NCBI GenBank assembly: GCA_964409675.1
Contig: CAYPEF010000114.1
Coordinates: forward strand, 1-6,829
From: CAYMDD01 sp964409675
Lineage (GTDB): Bacteria > Pseudomonadota > Alphaproteobacteria > Rickettsiales > SXRF01
Length of the DNA: 6,829 nucleotides
Direction of reading: 5' to 3'
Part shown: positions 1-5,876 of the stretch, piece by piece
Layout: every line of letters starts with the position of its first letter
Position numbering within the stretch: the stretch's first letter is position 1
Program-made: the position numbers and the translations under genes
The notes under the pieces: model-generated
What the model saw: only the letters and a program-made list of their open reading frames with translations
Database searches by the model: none
Told to the model about the DNA's origin: nothing

Positions 1-234
1 CAGGCGGCGGCATTTCTCAAGGCCTCCAAGATCAAGAAGCCGGTGGTCGGCTTCATCGCGGGCCGCACCGCCCCTCCGGGACGCCGCATGGGCCATGCCG
101 GCGCGATCGTCTCCGGCGGCAAGGGCGGCGCGGAAGACAAGATCGAAGCGATGAAATCCGCTGGTATCACAGTGGCTGATTCCCCGGCGGCACTGGGCAA
201 AACCATGTCGCAGGTGCTTAAGAAAGCGGCGTAA
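1..234 (+). CDS. sucD: Succinyl-CoA ligase [ADP/GDP-forming] subunit alpha, C-terminal part (5' truncated by window)
   Basis: The reading frame is open from base 1 and ends at TAA 232-234, leaving the last 77 residues of the protein. Succinyl-CoA ligase, an alpha/beta enzyme with SucC, converts succinyl-CoA, phosphate and NDP to succinate, CoA and NTP in the TCA cycle in the cytosol. The visible part matches the C-terminal ligase domain of the alpha subunit: KKPVVGFIAGRTAPPGRRMG, then HAGAI, then SGGKGGAEDK. The histidine in RMGHAGAI (codon 94-96) is the residue that is phosphorylated during catalysis in this family. The end, with GITVADSPAALG and a Lys-rich tail, is normal for SucD, so the gene looks intact here. 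sucC is expected just upstream, outside the window. Identity is very secure; only the N-terminal CoA-binding half is not visible. Confidence 0.97.
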   Translation, partial: QAAAFLKASKIKKPVVGFIAGRTAPPGRRMGHAGAIVSGGKGGAEDKIEAMKSAGITVADSPAALGKTMSQVLKKAA

Positions 235-238
235 ACGC

Positions 239-275
239 GCGCACGCTATGCCAAGAGATCTCTGGCGCGCTGCGC
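239..275 (+). other. Imperfect hairpin just downstream of sucD
   Basis: Five bases after the sucD stop, the RNA can fold into a stem of about 14 pairs: 239-243 with 271-275, 244-246 with 267-269, 250-252 with 264-266 and 254-256 with 261-263. It has small bulges (270, 247-249, 253) and a GATC loop. The apex is a perfect 10-bp palindrome (AGAGATCTCT, 254-263). The sequence after it is AAAAT, not a T-run, so this is not a standard intrinsic terminator. It may protect the 3' end of the sucCD message or act as a leaky stop. It contains ATG 248, which argues against that ATG as a start codon. Confidence 0.45.
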
Positions 276-279
276 AAAA

Positions 280-324
280 TGCGGAAGCGGGAAGGCGCAT
301 CCGCACTGCTTCATATCGTAGTGC
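280..324 (+). repeat. Two further short inverted repeats before the small ORF
   Basis: TGCGGA (280-285) pairs with TCCGCA (300-305). GCACTGC (303-309) pairs with GTAGTGC (318-324), with one G-T pair. The two stems share bases 303-305, so they could form only partly together. They follow directly on the hairpin at 239-275, so the whole stretch 239-324 is rich in secondary structure and lies just before the ribosome binding site at 334-341. They may be a structured leader of the small gene or the remnant of a palindromic element. No function is assigned. Confidence 0.4.
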
Positions 325-333
325 ATCTGAAAT

Positions 334-341
334 AAGGGAGG
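334..341 (+). promoter_or_regulatory. Strong Shine-Dalgarno sequence that decides the start of the small ORF
   Basis: AAGGGAGG lies 8 bases before ATG 350-352. It is the best ribosome binding site near this gene. The more upstream in-frame ATG at 248 has no such sequence and sits inside a hairpin, so translation most likely starts at 350. Confidence 0.6.
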
Positions 342-349
342 CGTTTCAG

Positions 350-664
350 ATGCGGGTTTTAAGTGCCGCAACCTCTCTGGCTGATAGGGCGCAAAGCGTA
401 ATACAAGAACAAAACAGAACATATTTTTTACTTGATACTCGCGACGGTCATGTCACGGAGAGCCTACGAGAGCTTGAGCTTAAGATTAGGCGTGGCCGAA
501 ACAGCATCATACAGCTGCATGGGAATGTACTATGGTTTGAAGCGGCAGCGCTAATCCATTTGTGCGATCGTCACGGTGTTGATACCTCCTCTTTACGCTC
601 TCGTGTAGATCCGAAAATATGCGAGCACGCGGATGCCATGCCATCAAATGGAAGAAGCTGTTAA
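350..664 (+). CDS. Small hypothetical protein of unknown family between sucD and sucA
   Basis: I do not recognise this gene. From ATG 350 it encodes 104 residues and ends at TAA 662-664. The same frame stays open upstream to ATG 248 (138 residues), but the Shine-Dalgarno sequence favours 350. There is no signal peptide or membrane segment. The protein looks mostly alpha-helical: a basic/acidic segment (ESLRELELKIRRGR) is followed by a hydrophobic one (NVLWFEAAALIHLCDRHGVD) and a short polar tail with two Cys residues. Base composition differs from its neighbours: about 49% GC over 361-660 against about 61% in part of sucA. It also uses many codons rare in GC-rich genes (TTA, CTA, ATA, AGG, AGA, CGA). 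This suggests acquired or fast-evolving DNA. It could also be a degraded remnant. The strong ribosome binding site and a protein-like pattern support a real gene, with moderate certainty. Confidence 0.5.
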   Translation: MRVLSAATSLADRAQSVIQEQNRTYFLLDTRDGHVTESLRELELKIRRGRNSIIQLHGNVLWFEAAALIHLCDRHGVDTSSLRSRVDPKICEHADAMPSNGRSC

Positions 665-735
665 TTCTTTATGTGATTTTCAGGCATATGCTTAATGCTA
701 TGTCTTTTCTTGCAAGCAGGTAAGCGCAAAAAACA

Positions 736-775
736 CTGGAAATTCTAGCGTTCTGCGGCTATTTCAGCTATTCTA
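736..775 (+). promoter_or_regulatory. Palindromic and repeated sequence in the sucA leader
   Basis: The 140-base gap 665-804 holds no gene. Within it, 736-748 (CTGGAAATTCTAG) is a 13-bp odd palindrome with one mismatched pair. GAAA (739-742) plus TAGC (746-749) can pair with GCTA plus TTTC (758-765), with a 3-base bulge. GCTATT occurs twice, 9 bases apart (758-763 and 767-772), and ATTCTA twice, 28 apart (742-747 and 770-775). This is consistent with an operator or a small leader hairpin about 30-65 bases before the sucA start. TAAAAT at 781-786 could serve as a -10 box, but no convincing -35 partner is seen. No regulator can be named. Confidence 0.3.
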
Positions 776-804
776 ACTGATAAAATCATTCGCCAGGACC
801 TCGC

Positions 805-3714
805 ATGACCTCCCCTTTCGAACCCACCAGCCCGTTTTTTGCCTCTAACGCCACCTTCGTGGAGGAGCTGTATGAGCGCTACCTGCAAAGCCCGCAGAGC
901 GTGGACGCCACCTGGCGCGAGTTTTTCCGCGAGGTGACGAACGGCGCGGCGCGCGGCGTGCAGGGGCCAAGCTGGGCGAAAGTAAAAACGCAGGTCATTG
1001 GCGCGGTGGATGCCGAGGCCGAAGCAGCGAAGAAAGCAAAGGACGCCAAAGGCAAGGGCAAGCCGGGCGCAGGCGTCAGTGTCGAGCAGATCGAGGAGCA
1101 GGCGCATGCCTCCATCCGCGCCATGATGCTGGTGCGCGCCTACCGTGTGCGCGGGCATTTGCTCGCCAATCTCGACCCGCTGGGGCTGGAAGTGAACGAT
1201 TACCATCCCGAGCTGGACCCCGCCCATTACGGCTTCACCGAGGCCGACATGGAGCGCGAGATTTTCCTTGATGGCGTGCTGGGCCTGACCCGCGCTAAGC
1301 TGCGCGACATACTAGACATATTACGCGAAACCTATTCCGGCACCATCGGTGTGGAATTCATGCATATTCAGTTCCCCGAGCAGAAAAGCTGGATCCAGCG
1401 CAAGATCGAGTCGGTGCGCGGGCGTCCGCAACTCTCAGTGGAGGAAAAGAAATCCATCTGGAACACGCTGGTGGAGGTGGAATCCTTTGAGCAGTTCCTG
1501 CAAGTGAAATACCCCGGCACCAAGCGCTTCTCCGTGCAGGGCGGCGATGCGATGCTGCCGGGCTTAGAAGCCATCATCCGCAAGGCGGGCATTTCGGGCG
1601 TCAAGGAAATGGTATTCGGCATGCCGCACCGTGGCCGCATGAACGTGCTCACCACCACCATGGGCAAGCCCTATACCGAGCTGCTTTCCATCTTCCACGG
1701 CAATCTTGATTTCCCCGAGGATATTGACGCCTCCGGCGACGTGAAATACCATCTCGGCACCTCCTCCGACCGCGAAATTGAAGGCAATAACGTGCATCTG
1801 TCGCTGCTCGCCAACCCTTCGCATCTGGAGGCGGTGAATCCGGTGGTGGTAGGCAAGGTGCGCGCCAAGCTTGATATTCGCGGCGACATTGAGGAAAAAT
1901 CTTCCGTCATGGGCGTGATGCTGCATGGCGACGCGGCGTTTGCGGGTCAAGGCTCGGTAGCGGAGACGCTTGCCATGTCCGAGCTGCGCGGCTACCGCAC
2001 CGGCGGCAGCATCCATGTGATCGTGAATAACCAGATCGGCTTTACCACCAGCCCGAAATATTCGCGCTTCACCCCGTACCCGTCCGACATTGCCAAATCT
2101 GTGCAGGCGCCGATTTTCCATGTGAACGGGGACGACCCGGAAGCGGTGTGGTTCGTCTGCACGCTCGCCGCCGAATTCCGCCAGGAATTCAAGCGCGACG
2201 TGGTGGTGGATATTTTCTGCTACCGCAAATACGGCCATAACGAATCCGATGAGCCGATGTTCACCCAGCCGATCATGTACCGCGAAATCGCCAAGCACCC
2301 GCTGCCCGCCGAGATTTATTCCGATAAGCTGGTGAATGAAGGCACCATCACCCAGGCTGAGAAGGAAGGCAAATTCGCCGAGTTCCGCGCCTTCTTCGAT
2401 AAGCAATATGAAGCCGCCAAGAGCTTCAAACCGAATAAGGCGGACTGGCTGGAAGGCCAGTGGGCGGGCCTGCAGAAGGGCAAGGCCAGCGAAGCCGCTG
2501 AAGCAACCGGCGTGAAGGCGGATGTGCTGAAGGATATTGGTATCAAGCTCTCCACTGCGCCGGAAAATATGAAAATCAACTCCAAAATCCTGCGCCAGCT
2601 GGACGCCAAGCGCAAGATGATGGACACGGGCGAGAATATCGACTGGGCGACCGGTGAAGCGCTCGCATTCGGCTCGCTCCTGCGCGAAGGATACGGCATA
2701 CGTCTCTCCGGACAGGATTGCGGGCGCGGCACCTTCTCGCAGCGTCACTCGGTGCTGGTGGACCAGGATAACGAGGCGCGCTATGTGCCGCTCAACCATG
2801 TGGATGGCAAGAATGGCGCGGCCTACGAGGTGATCGATTCCTCGCTCTCCGAGCTGGCGGTGCTGGGCTTTGAATACGGCTATTCGCTCGGCAAGCCGAA
2901 CCATTTAACATTATGGGAAGGCCAGTTCGGCGATTTTGCCAACGGCGCGCAGATGATCATCGACCAGTTCATCGTGAGCGGCGAATCCAAGTGGCTGCGC
3001 ATGTCGGGTCTGGTGATGCTGCTGCCGCACGGCTATGAGGGGCAAGGGCCGGAGCATTCCTCGGCGCGTCTGGAGCGCTTCCTGCAGGCCTGCGCGGAGG
3101 ATAATATCCAAGTGGCCAACTGCACCACCCCGGCCAATTATTTCCATATTTTGCGCCGCCAGCTGCATCGCAAGTTCCGCAAGCCCCTGATCATCATGAC
3201 GCCGAAATCCCTGCTGCGCCATAAGCTGGCAGTATCCACGCTGGCCGATATGGGCGCGGGCACCAGCTTCCAGAAAGTGATTCCGGATACGGCAAAGCTT
3301 GCCAAGGACGATAAGGTAAAGCGCCTGATCTTCACCTCAGGCAAGGTGTATTACGATCTGTTCGAGGAACGTGCCGCTCGTAATATCGACGACGTGGCCA
3401 TCGTGCGCGTGGAGCAGTATTATCCCTTCCCCGCCAAGGAGATCAAGGCGGAGCTGGCGAAATACAAGAATGCCGAAGTGGTCTGGTGCCAGGAGGAGCC
3501 GAAAAACATGGGCGCCTGGTTCTTCATGGCCCCACGCATCGAAGAACTGCTCGCCGAGCAGGGCCGCCTGAACGACCGCGTGCGCTATGCCGGGCGCGCC
3601 GAAGCGGCCTCGCCCGCCACTGGCTACCTGAAAATCCACGAGCGCCAGCAGAAAGAGCTGATTGATTCAGCGCTGAGTTTTGCAGCGGTGAAACGGGCGG
3701 CGAAGGCGTCTTAA
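805..3714 (+). CDS. sucA: 2-oxoglutarate dehydrogenase E1 component (thiamine diphosphate-dependent)
   Basis: This complete 969-residue protein is slightly longer than E. coli SucA (933). It decarboxylates 2-oxoglutarate with thiamine diphosphate and passes the succinyl group to the lipoyl arm of SucB. The N-terminal segment (about 1-45, FVEELYERYLQSP) is the E2-binding region. A Lys/Ala-rich charged linker (70-90) follows, then RAYRVRGHLLANLDPLGLEV (111-130). Active-site signatures are present: GMPHRGRMNVL (272-282), KYHLGTSSD (314-322), NPSHLEAVNPVV (337-348), and the diphosphate/Mg motif from HGDAAFAGQG (374-383) to VNNQIGF (407-413). The pyrimidine-binding domain has SGQDCGRGTFSQRH (635-648) and GYEGQGPEHSSARLERF (743-759). 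The C-terminal domain has WCQEEPKNMGAW (894-905) and RYAGRAEAASPATGYL (927-942). No frameshift or missing motif is seen. AGGA at 795-798, six bases before ATG 805, supports the start. sucB lies about 960 bases downstream, beyond an unrelated gene. Confidence 0.98.
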   Translation: MTSPFEPTSPFFASNATFVEELYERYLQSPQSVDATWREFFREVTNGAARGVQGPSWAKVKTQVIGAVDAEAEAAKKAKDAKGKGKPGAGVSVEQIEEQAHASIRAMMLVRAYRVRGHLLANLDPLGLEVNDYHPELDPAHYGFTEADMEREIFLDGVLGLTRAKLRDILDILRETYSGTIGVEFMHIQFPEQKSWIQRKIESVRGRPQLSVEEKKSIWNTLVEVESFEQFLQVKYPGTKRFSVQGGDAMLPGLEAIIRKAGISGVKEMVFGMPHRGRMNVLTTTMGKPYTELLSIFHGNLDFPEDIDASGDVKYHLGTSSDREIEGNNVHLSLLANPSHLEAVNPVVVGKVRAKLDIRGDIEEKSSVMGVMLHGDAAFAGQGSVAETLAMSELRGYRTGGSIHVIVNNQIGFTTSPKYSRFTPYPSDIAKSVQAPIFHVNGDDPEAVWFVCTLAAEFRQEFKRDVVVDIFCYRKYGHNESDEPMFTQPIMYREIAKHPLPAEIYSDKLVNEGTITQAEKEGKFAEFRAFFDKQYEAAKSFKPNKADWLEGQWAGLQKGKASEAAEATGVKADVLKDIGIKLSTAPENMKINSKILRQLDAKRKMMDTGENIDWATGEALAFGSLLREGYGIRLSGQDCGRGTFSQRHSVLVDQDNEARYVPLNHVDGKNGAAYEVIDSSLSELAVLGFEYGYSLGKPNHLTLWEGQFGDFANGAQMIIDQFIVSGESKWLRMSGLVMLLPHGYEGQGPEHSSARLERFLQACAEDNIQVANCTTPANYFHILRRQLHRKFRKPLIIMTPKSLLRHKLAVSTLADMGAGTSFQKVIPDTAKLAKDDKVKRLIFTSGKVYYDLFEERAARNIDDVAIVRVEQYYPFPAKEIKAELAKYKNAEVVWCQEEPKNMGAWFFMAPRIEELLAEQGRLNDRVRYAGRAEAASPATGYLKIHERQQKELIDSALSFAAVKRAAKAS

Positions 3715-3725
3715 GCTGATTTTCC

Positions 3726-3746
3726 CTTCCCCTGCAGAGAGGGAGG
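3726..3746 (+). terminator. Weak hairpin after sucA, possible terminator
   Basis: CTTCCC (3726-3731) can pair with GGGAGG (3741-3746), with one G-U pair. An inner CT/AG pairing and a GCAG loop lie between, with A3740 bulged. It begins 12 bases after the sucA stop. The following sequence (AATATTTC) has only a poor T-run, so termination would be partial at best. Confidence 0.25.
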
Positions 3747-3782
3747 AATATTTCATCCGGCTGAAACCGCCGAACCGTATGC

Positions 3783-3788
3783 TTGACA
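3783..3788 (+). promoter_or_regulatory. Candidate -35 box upstream of the beta-barrel gene
   Basis: TTGACA at 3783-3788 is a perfect sigma-70-type -35 box in an intergenic gap. At 17 bases spacing the -10 would be TTGAAC (3806-3811), which is a poor match. TATGGT (3801-3806) is better but only 12 bases away. If used, transcription would begin near 3818, about 25 bases before ATG 3844 and inside the inverted repeat at 3814-3830. This suggests, but does not prove, a separate promoter for the beta-barrel gene. Confidence 0.28.
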
Positions 3789-3813
3789 GATTTTAACGTT
3801 TATGGTTGAACGG

Positions 3814-3835
3814 ATGGTACCCGTTACCATAGAGG
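3814..3835 (+). promoter_or_regulatory. Perfect inverted repeat abutting the ribosome binding site of the beta-barrel gene
   Basis: ATGGTA (3814-3819) and TACCAT (3825-3830) form a perfect 6-bp inverted repeat around a 5-base loop. AGAGG (3831-3835), the Shine-Dalgarno sequence, follows immediately, eight bases before ATG 3844. The element could be an operator at the transcription start or an RNA hairpin that limits ribosome access. The position of AGAGG favours the start at 3844 over the in-frame ATG at 3802. Confidence 0.4.
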
Positions 3836-3843
3836 CTGCTTGC

Positions 3844-4578
3844 ATGACCCGGATACGCCGTTTTTCCCTTCCCCTATTATCGGTTTTTTTCCTGGTAGTG
3901 TTTTTTATCGCGGCGGCGCATGCGGAAATTGACGGGCGCGGCCGGGAAATACCTAAATGGTATGTTACGCTCGGCGGATCGCTGACGTTCCTGGACAGTT
4001 ATGCTACAGGATTCAACAATGACGTGGGTGCATTTTCCAGCAGTTCGCTGAGCTTTAAGCCTGGATTTGCCTTCCGCGGCAGTTTTGGCTACCGGCTGAC
4101 ACCGTATATTTCTGCCGATATTGAGGCAACGCGCTATACGTCTGATATAGATACGCAGACCAACGTCGATGTCAGCACGCCCGCCCCGCCCAACAGCTAT
4201 TCCGCGCAACGCATGACGGCACTGATGGGCAATATGTACCTGCATTACCCCAACCAGACGCTTTTCACGCCCTATGCCGGTGTCGGGGCAGGCGTGATAT
4301 ACAGTAGCGTACCGCTGATTTACTCGCTGAGAAACCTTTCCGGCGATGTGATAGAAAGTCACAAGATGGAAGACTGGGTATTCGGCTACCAGCTGATGCT
4401 CGGCGTGAATTACCAGCTGCCGCCCAGCATGATGGACTTTCCCAGCGAAATTGTGCTGGGTTACCGCTACCTGCACGGCGATGACGGGGAAATCCGCTTC
4501 AAGAATCTGCCCGGCTACGGCGTGACGTTTGAAAATACCGCCCATAATGTAGATCTCGCCTGGCGCGTATTCTTCTAG
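3844..4578 (+). CDS. Exported outer-membrane beta-barrel protein (opacity/surface-antigen type)
   Basis: The gene encodes 244 residues from ATG 3844 to TAG 4576-4578. An in-frame ATG at 3802 would add 14 residues in front of a perfect signal peptide, so 3844 is chosen. The signal peptide has a basic start (MTRIRRF), a hydrophobic core (LPLLSVFFLVVFFIAAA) and an AHA cleavage site after residue 27. The mature part shows about eight amphipathic strands: near 39-50 (WYVTLGGSLTFL), 74-83, 88-98, 124-135, 143-154 (PYAGVGAGVIYS), 178-190, 202-211 and 234-244. It ends in WRVFF, a terminal Phe typical of the BAM recognition signal. This matches small eight-stranded barrels such as OMP_b-brl or rickettsial Surface_Ag_2-like proteins; the exact family is not certain. 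Its ligand or role cannot be read from the sequence. Its place between sucA and sucB has no obvious metabolic meaning. GC looks somewhat lower than in sucA. Confidence 0.85.
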   Translation: MTRIRRFSLPLLSVFFLVVFFIAAAHAEIDGRGREIPKWYVTLGGSLTFLDSYATGFNNDVGAFSSSSLSFKPGFAFRGSFGYRLTPYISADIEATRYTSDIDTQTNVDVSTPAPPNSYSAQRMTALMGNMYLHYPNQTLFTPYAGVGAGVIYSSVPLIYSLRNLSGDVIESHKMEDWVFGYQLMLGVNYQLPPSMMDFPSEIVLGYRYLHGDDGEIRFKNLPGYGVTFENTAHNVDLAWRVFF

Positions 4579-4590
4579 GATAGGCAGACG

Positions 4591-4637
4591 CCGCCGATGA
4601 TTTTCCGGTGGATTAAGCGCCCGAACTGCGCTAGTTC
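4591..4637 (+). promoter_or_regulatory. sucB leader with a hairpin and two mutually exclusive stems
   Basis: The 98-base gap before sucB holds three inverted repeats. CCGCCG (4591-4596) pairs with CGGTGG (4606-4611), with one G-U pair and a 9-base loop. AGCGC (4616-4620) pairs perfectly with GCGCT (4628-4632). GAACT (4623-4627) pairs perfectly with AGTTC (4633-4637). The last two cannot both form fully, because GAACT is in the loop of the first and no linker remains to cross the stem. No T-run follows. They lie 39-61 bases before ATG 4677. They may be chance, an operator, or a small switch; nothing complementary to the sucB ribosome binding site was seen. Confidence 0.3.
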
Positions 4638-4676
4638 TACCAACCCATATGCTTAAAATTTACAGGAGTCAGTGCC

Positions 4677-5864
4677 ATGGCAGGCGAAATCGTCGTTCCC
4701 AATCTCGGTGAATCCGTTTCGGAAGCAACCGTTGCCAAATGGTTCAAGAAACCCGGCGAATCGGTGAAGCAGGACGAGCCGCTGGTGGAGCTCGAAACCG
4801 ACAAGGTGACGATGGAAGTTAACGCCCCCGCCTCCGGCGCGCTGAAGGAAATCAAGGTGCAGGAAGGCAGCACCGTGGAAGTGGGCGCGCTGCTCGGGCT
4901 GCTCGAAGTCGGTGCTGCCGGGAAAGCTGCCGCCGCCGCACCAGCCGCTCCGCAGGCTCCTGCGAAAGCCGCTGCGCCCGTACCGGCGGCAGGAAACGGC
5001 GCTCCGCAGTCCGGCCCCGCTGCGCGCAAATTGCTGGAGGAAACTGGCGTCAACCCGGCCAGCATCCAGGGCACCGGCAAGGACGGCCGCATTACCAAGG
5101 GCGACGTACTGGCGGTGCCGGCGTCTACCCCGTCGCTCCCTGCGGCAGGAAATGCCGGAGTGGCACGGCGCGAGGAGCGCGTGAAGATGAGCAAGCTGCG
5201 CCAGGTGATCGCCAAGCGCCTGAAGGATTCGCAGAACACTGCCGCCATTCTCACCACCTTCAACGAAATCGACATGAGCAACGTGATGGCGTTGCGCAGC
5301 GAATACAAGGACGCCTTCGAGAAGAAGCACAACATCCGCCTTGGCTTCATGGGCTTCTTCGTGAAAGCCGCTGTCAATGCGCTGAAGGAAATCCCGGCGG
5401 TGAACGCGAGCATCGAGGGCGATGAAATTGTTTATAAGAATTACTGCGATATCGGCGTCGCCGTCGGCACCGAGCAGGGGCTGGTGGTACCGGTGATTCG
5501 CAATGCCGACCAGCTCTCCATCGCCGAGATCGAGGCCGAGCTGGCTCGTCTCGCTGCCAAGGCGCGTGAAGGTTCGCTCGCCATGAGCGACCTGACCGGC
5601 GGCACCTTCACCGTCTCCAACGGCGGCGTCTATGGCTCGCTGATGTCCACCCCGATCATTAACCCACCGCAATCGGGCATTCTGGGGATGCACAAAACCG
5701 AGGAACGCCCCGTGGCCATCAAGGGCCAGGTGGTGATCCGCCCGATGATGTACGTGGCGCTCTCCTACGACCATCGCATCATCGACGGCCGCGAATCGGT
5801 AACGTTCCTGGTGAAAGTGAAGGAAGCCATCGAAGACCCGAGAAGGCTGCTGCTGGGGCTCTAA
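4677..5864 (+). CDS. sucB: Dihydrolipoyllysine-residue succinyltransferase, E2 of 2-oxoglutarate dehydrogenase
   Basis: This complete 395-residue protein has the normal E2o length. It takes the succinyl group from SucA on its lipoyl arm and transfers it to CoA; E2 also forms the core of the complex. It has a single N-terminal lipoyl domain (1-77), with the lipoylated lysine expected at K43 in ETDKVTME. An Ala/Pro-rich flexible linker (79-111) follows, then the peripheral subunit-binding domain (113-147; PAARKLLEETGVNP, GTGKDGRITKGDVL), a short second linker, and the catalytic acyltransferase domain (from about 165). The active-site motif SYDHRIIDGRESVTFL (363-378) carries H366 and D370. The end, EDPRRLLLGL, is typical of SucB rather than pyruvate dehydrogenase E2. 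The peptide PAAGN occurs in both linkers (103-107 and 155-159), with an 11-base identical DNA core. AGGAG at 4664-4668, eight bases before ATG, supports the start. No E3 gene follows in the window. Confidence 0.98.
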   Translation: MAGEIVVPNLGESVSEATVAKWFKKPGESVKQDEPLVELETDKVTMEVNAPASGALKEIKVQEGSTVEVGALLGLLEVGAAGKAAAAAPAAPQAPAKAAAPVPAAGNGAPQSGPAARKLLEETGVNPASIQGTGKDGRITKGDVLAVPASTPSLPAAGNAGVARREERVKMSKLRQVIAKRLKDSQNTAAILTTFNEIDMSNVMALRSEYKDAFEKKHNIRLGFMGFFVKAAVNALKEIPAVNASIEGDEIVYKNYCDIGVAVGTEQGLVVPVIRNADQLSIAEIEAELARLAAKAREGSLAMSDLTGGTFTVSNGGVYGSLMSTPIINPPQSGILGMHKTEERPVAIKGQVVIRPMMYVALSYDHRIIDGRESVTFLVKVKEAIEDPRRLLLGL

Positions 5865-5876
5865 CGCTCAATTTTT

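Noticed and set aside
248..349. Upstream ATG 248 as start of the small gene (138 residues)
   Set aside because: It has no ribosome binding site and lies inside a strong hairpin, while ATG 350 has AAGGGAGG at the right distance.
665..804. A known sucA riboswitch-type leader (sucA, sucA-II or sucC RNA motifs)
   Set aside because: Those motifs are described in beta- and gammaproteobacteria, and I could not recognise their conserved features here; only short local repeats are visible.
1564..2904. 446-codon open frame on the minus strand inside sucA
   Set aside because: It is antisense to an unmistakable sucA, has no recognisable domain, and is the kind of long antisense frame that GC-rich codon bias creates. 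Other minus-strand frames within 745-3639 are rejected for the same reason.
3802..3843. Upstream ATG 3802 as start of the beta-barrel gene
   Set aside because: It would put 14 polar residues before a complete signal peptide, has no ribosome binding site, and would lie upstream of the likely transcription start.
3877..4545. 222-codon minus-strand frame opposite the beta-barrel gene
   Set aside because: The plus strand has a signal peptide, a cleavage site, amphipathic strands and a terminal Phe; the minus frame has no such pattern.
4912..5184. Arg/Pro-rich 90-codon plus-strand frame inside sucB
   Set aside because: It is an out-of-frame reading of the Ala/Pro linker and subunit-binding domain of sucB.
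4653..5774. 373-codon and overlapping 258-codon open frames on the minus strand across sucB
   Set aside because: They mirror the codon bias of sucB; their His/Gly/Arg-rich or Ala/Ser-rich composition is typical of shadows, and no family is recognised.
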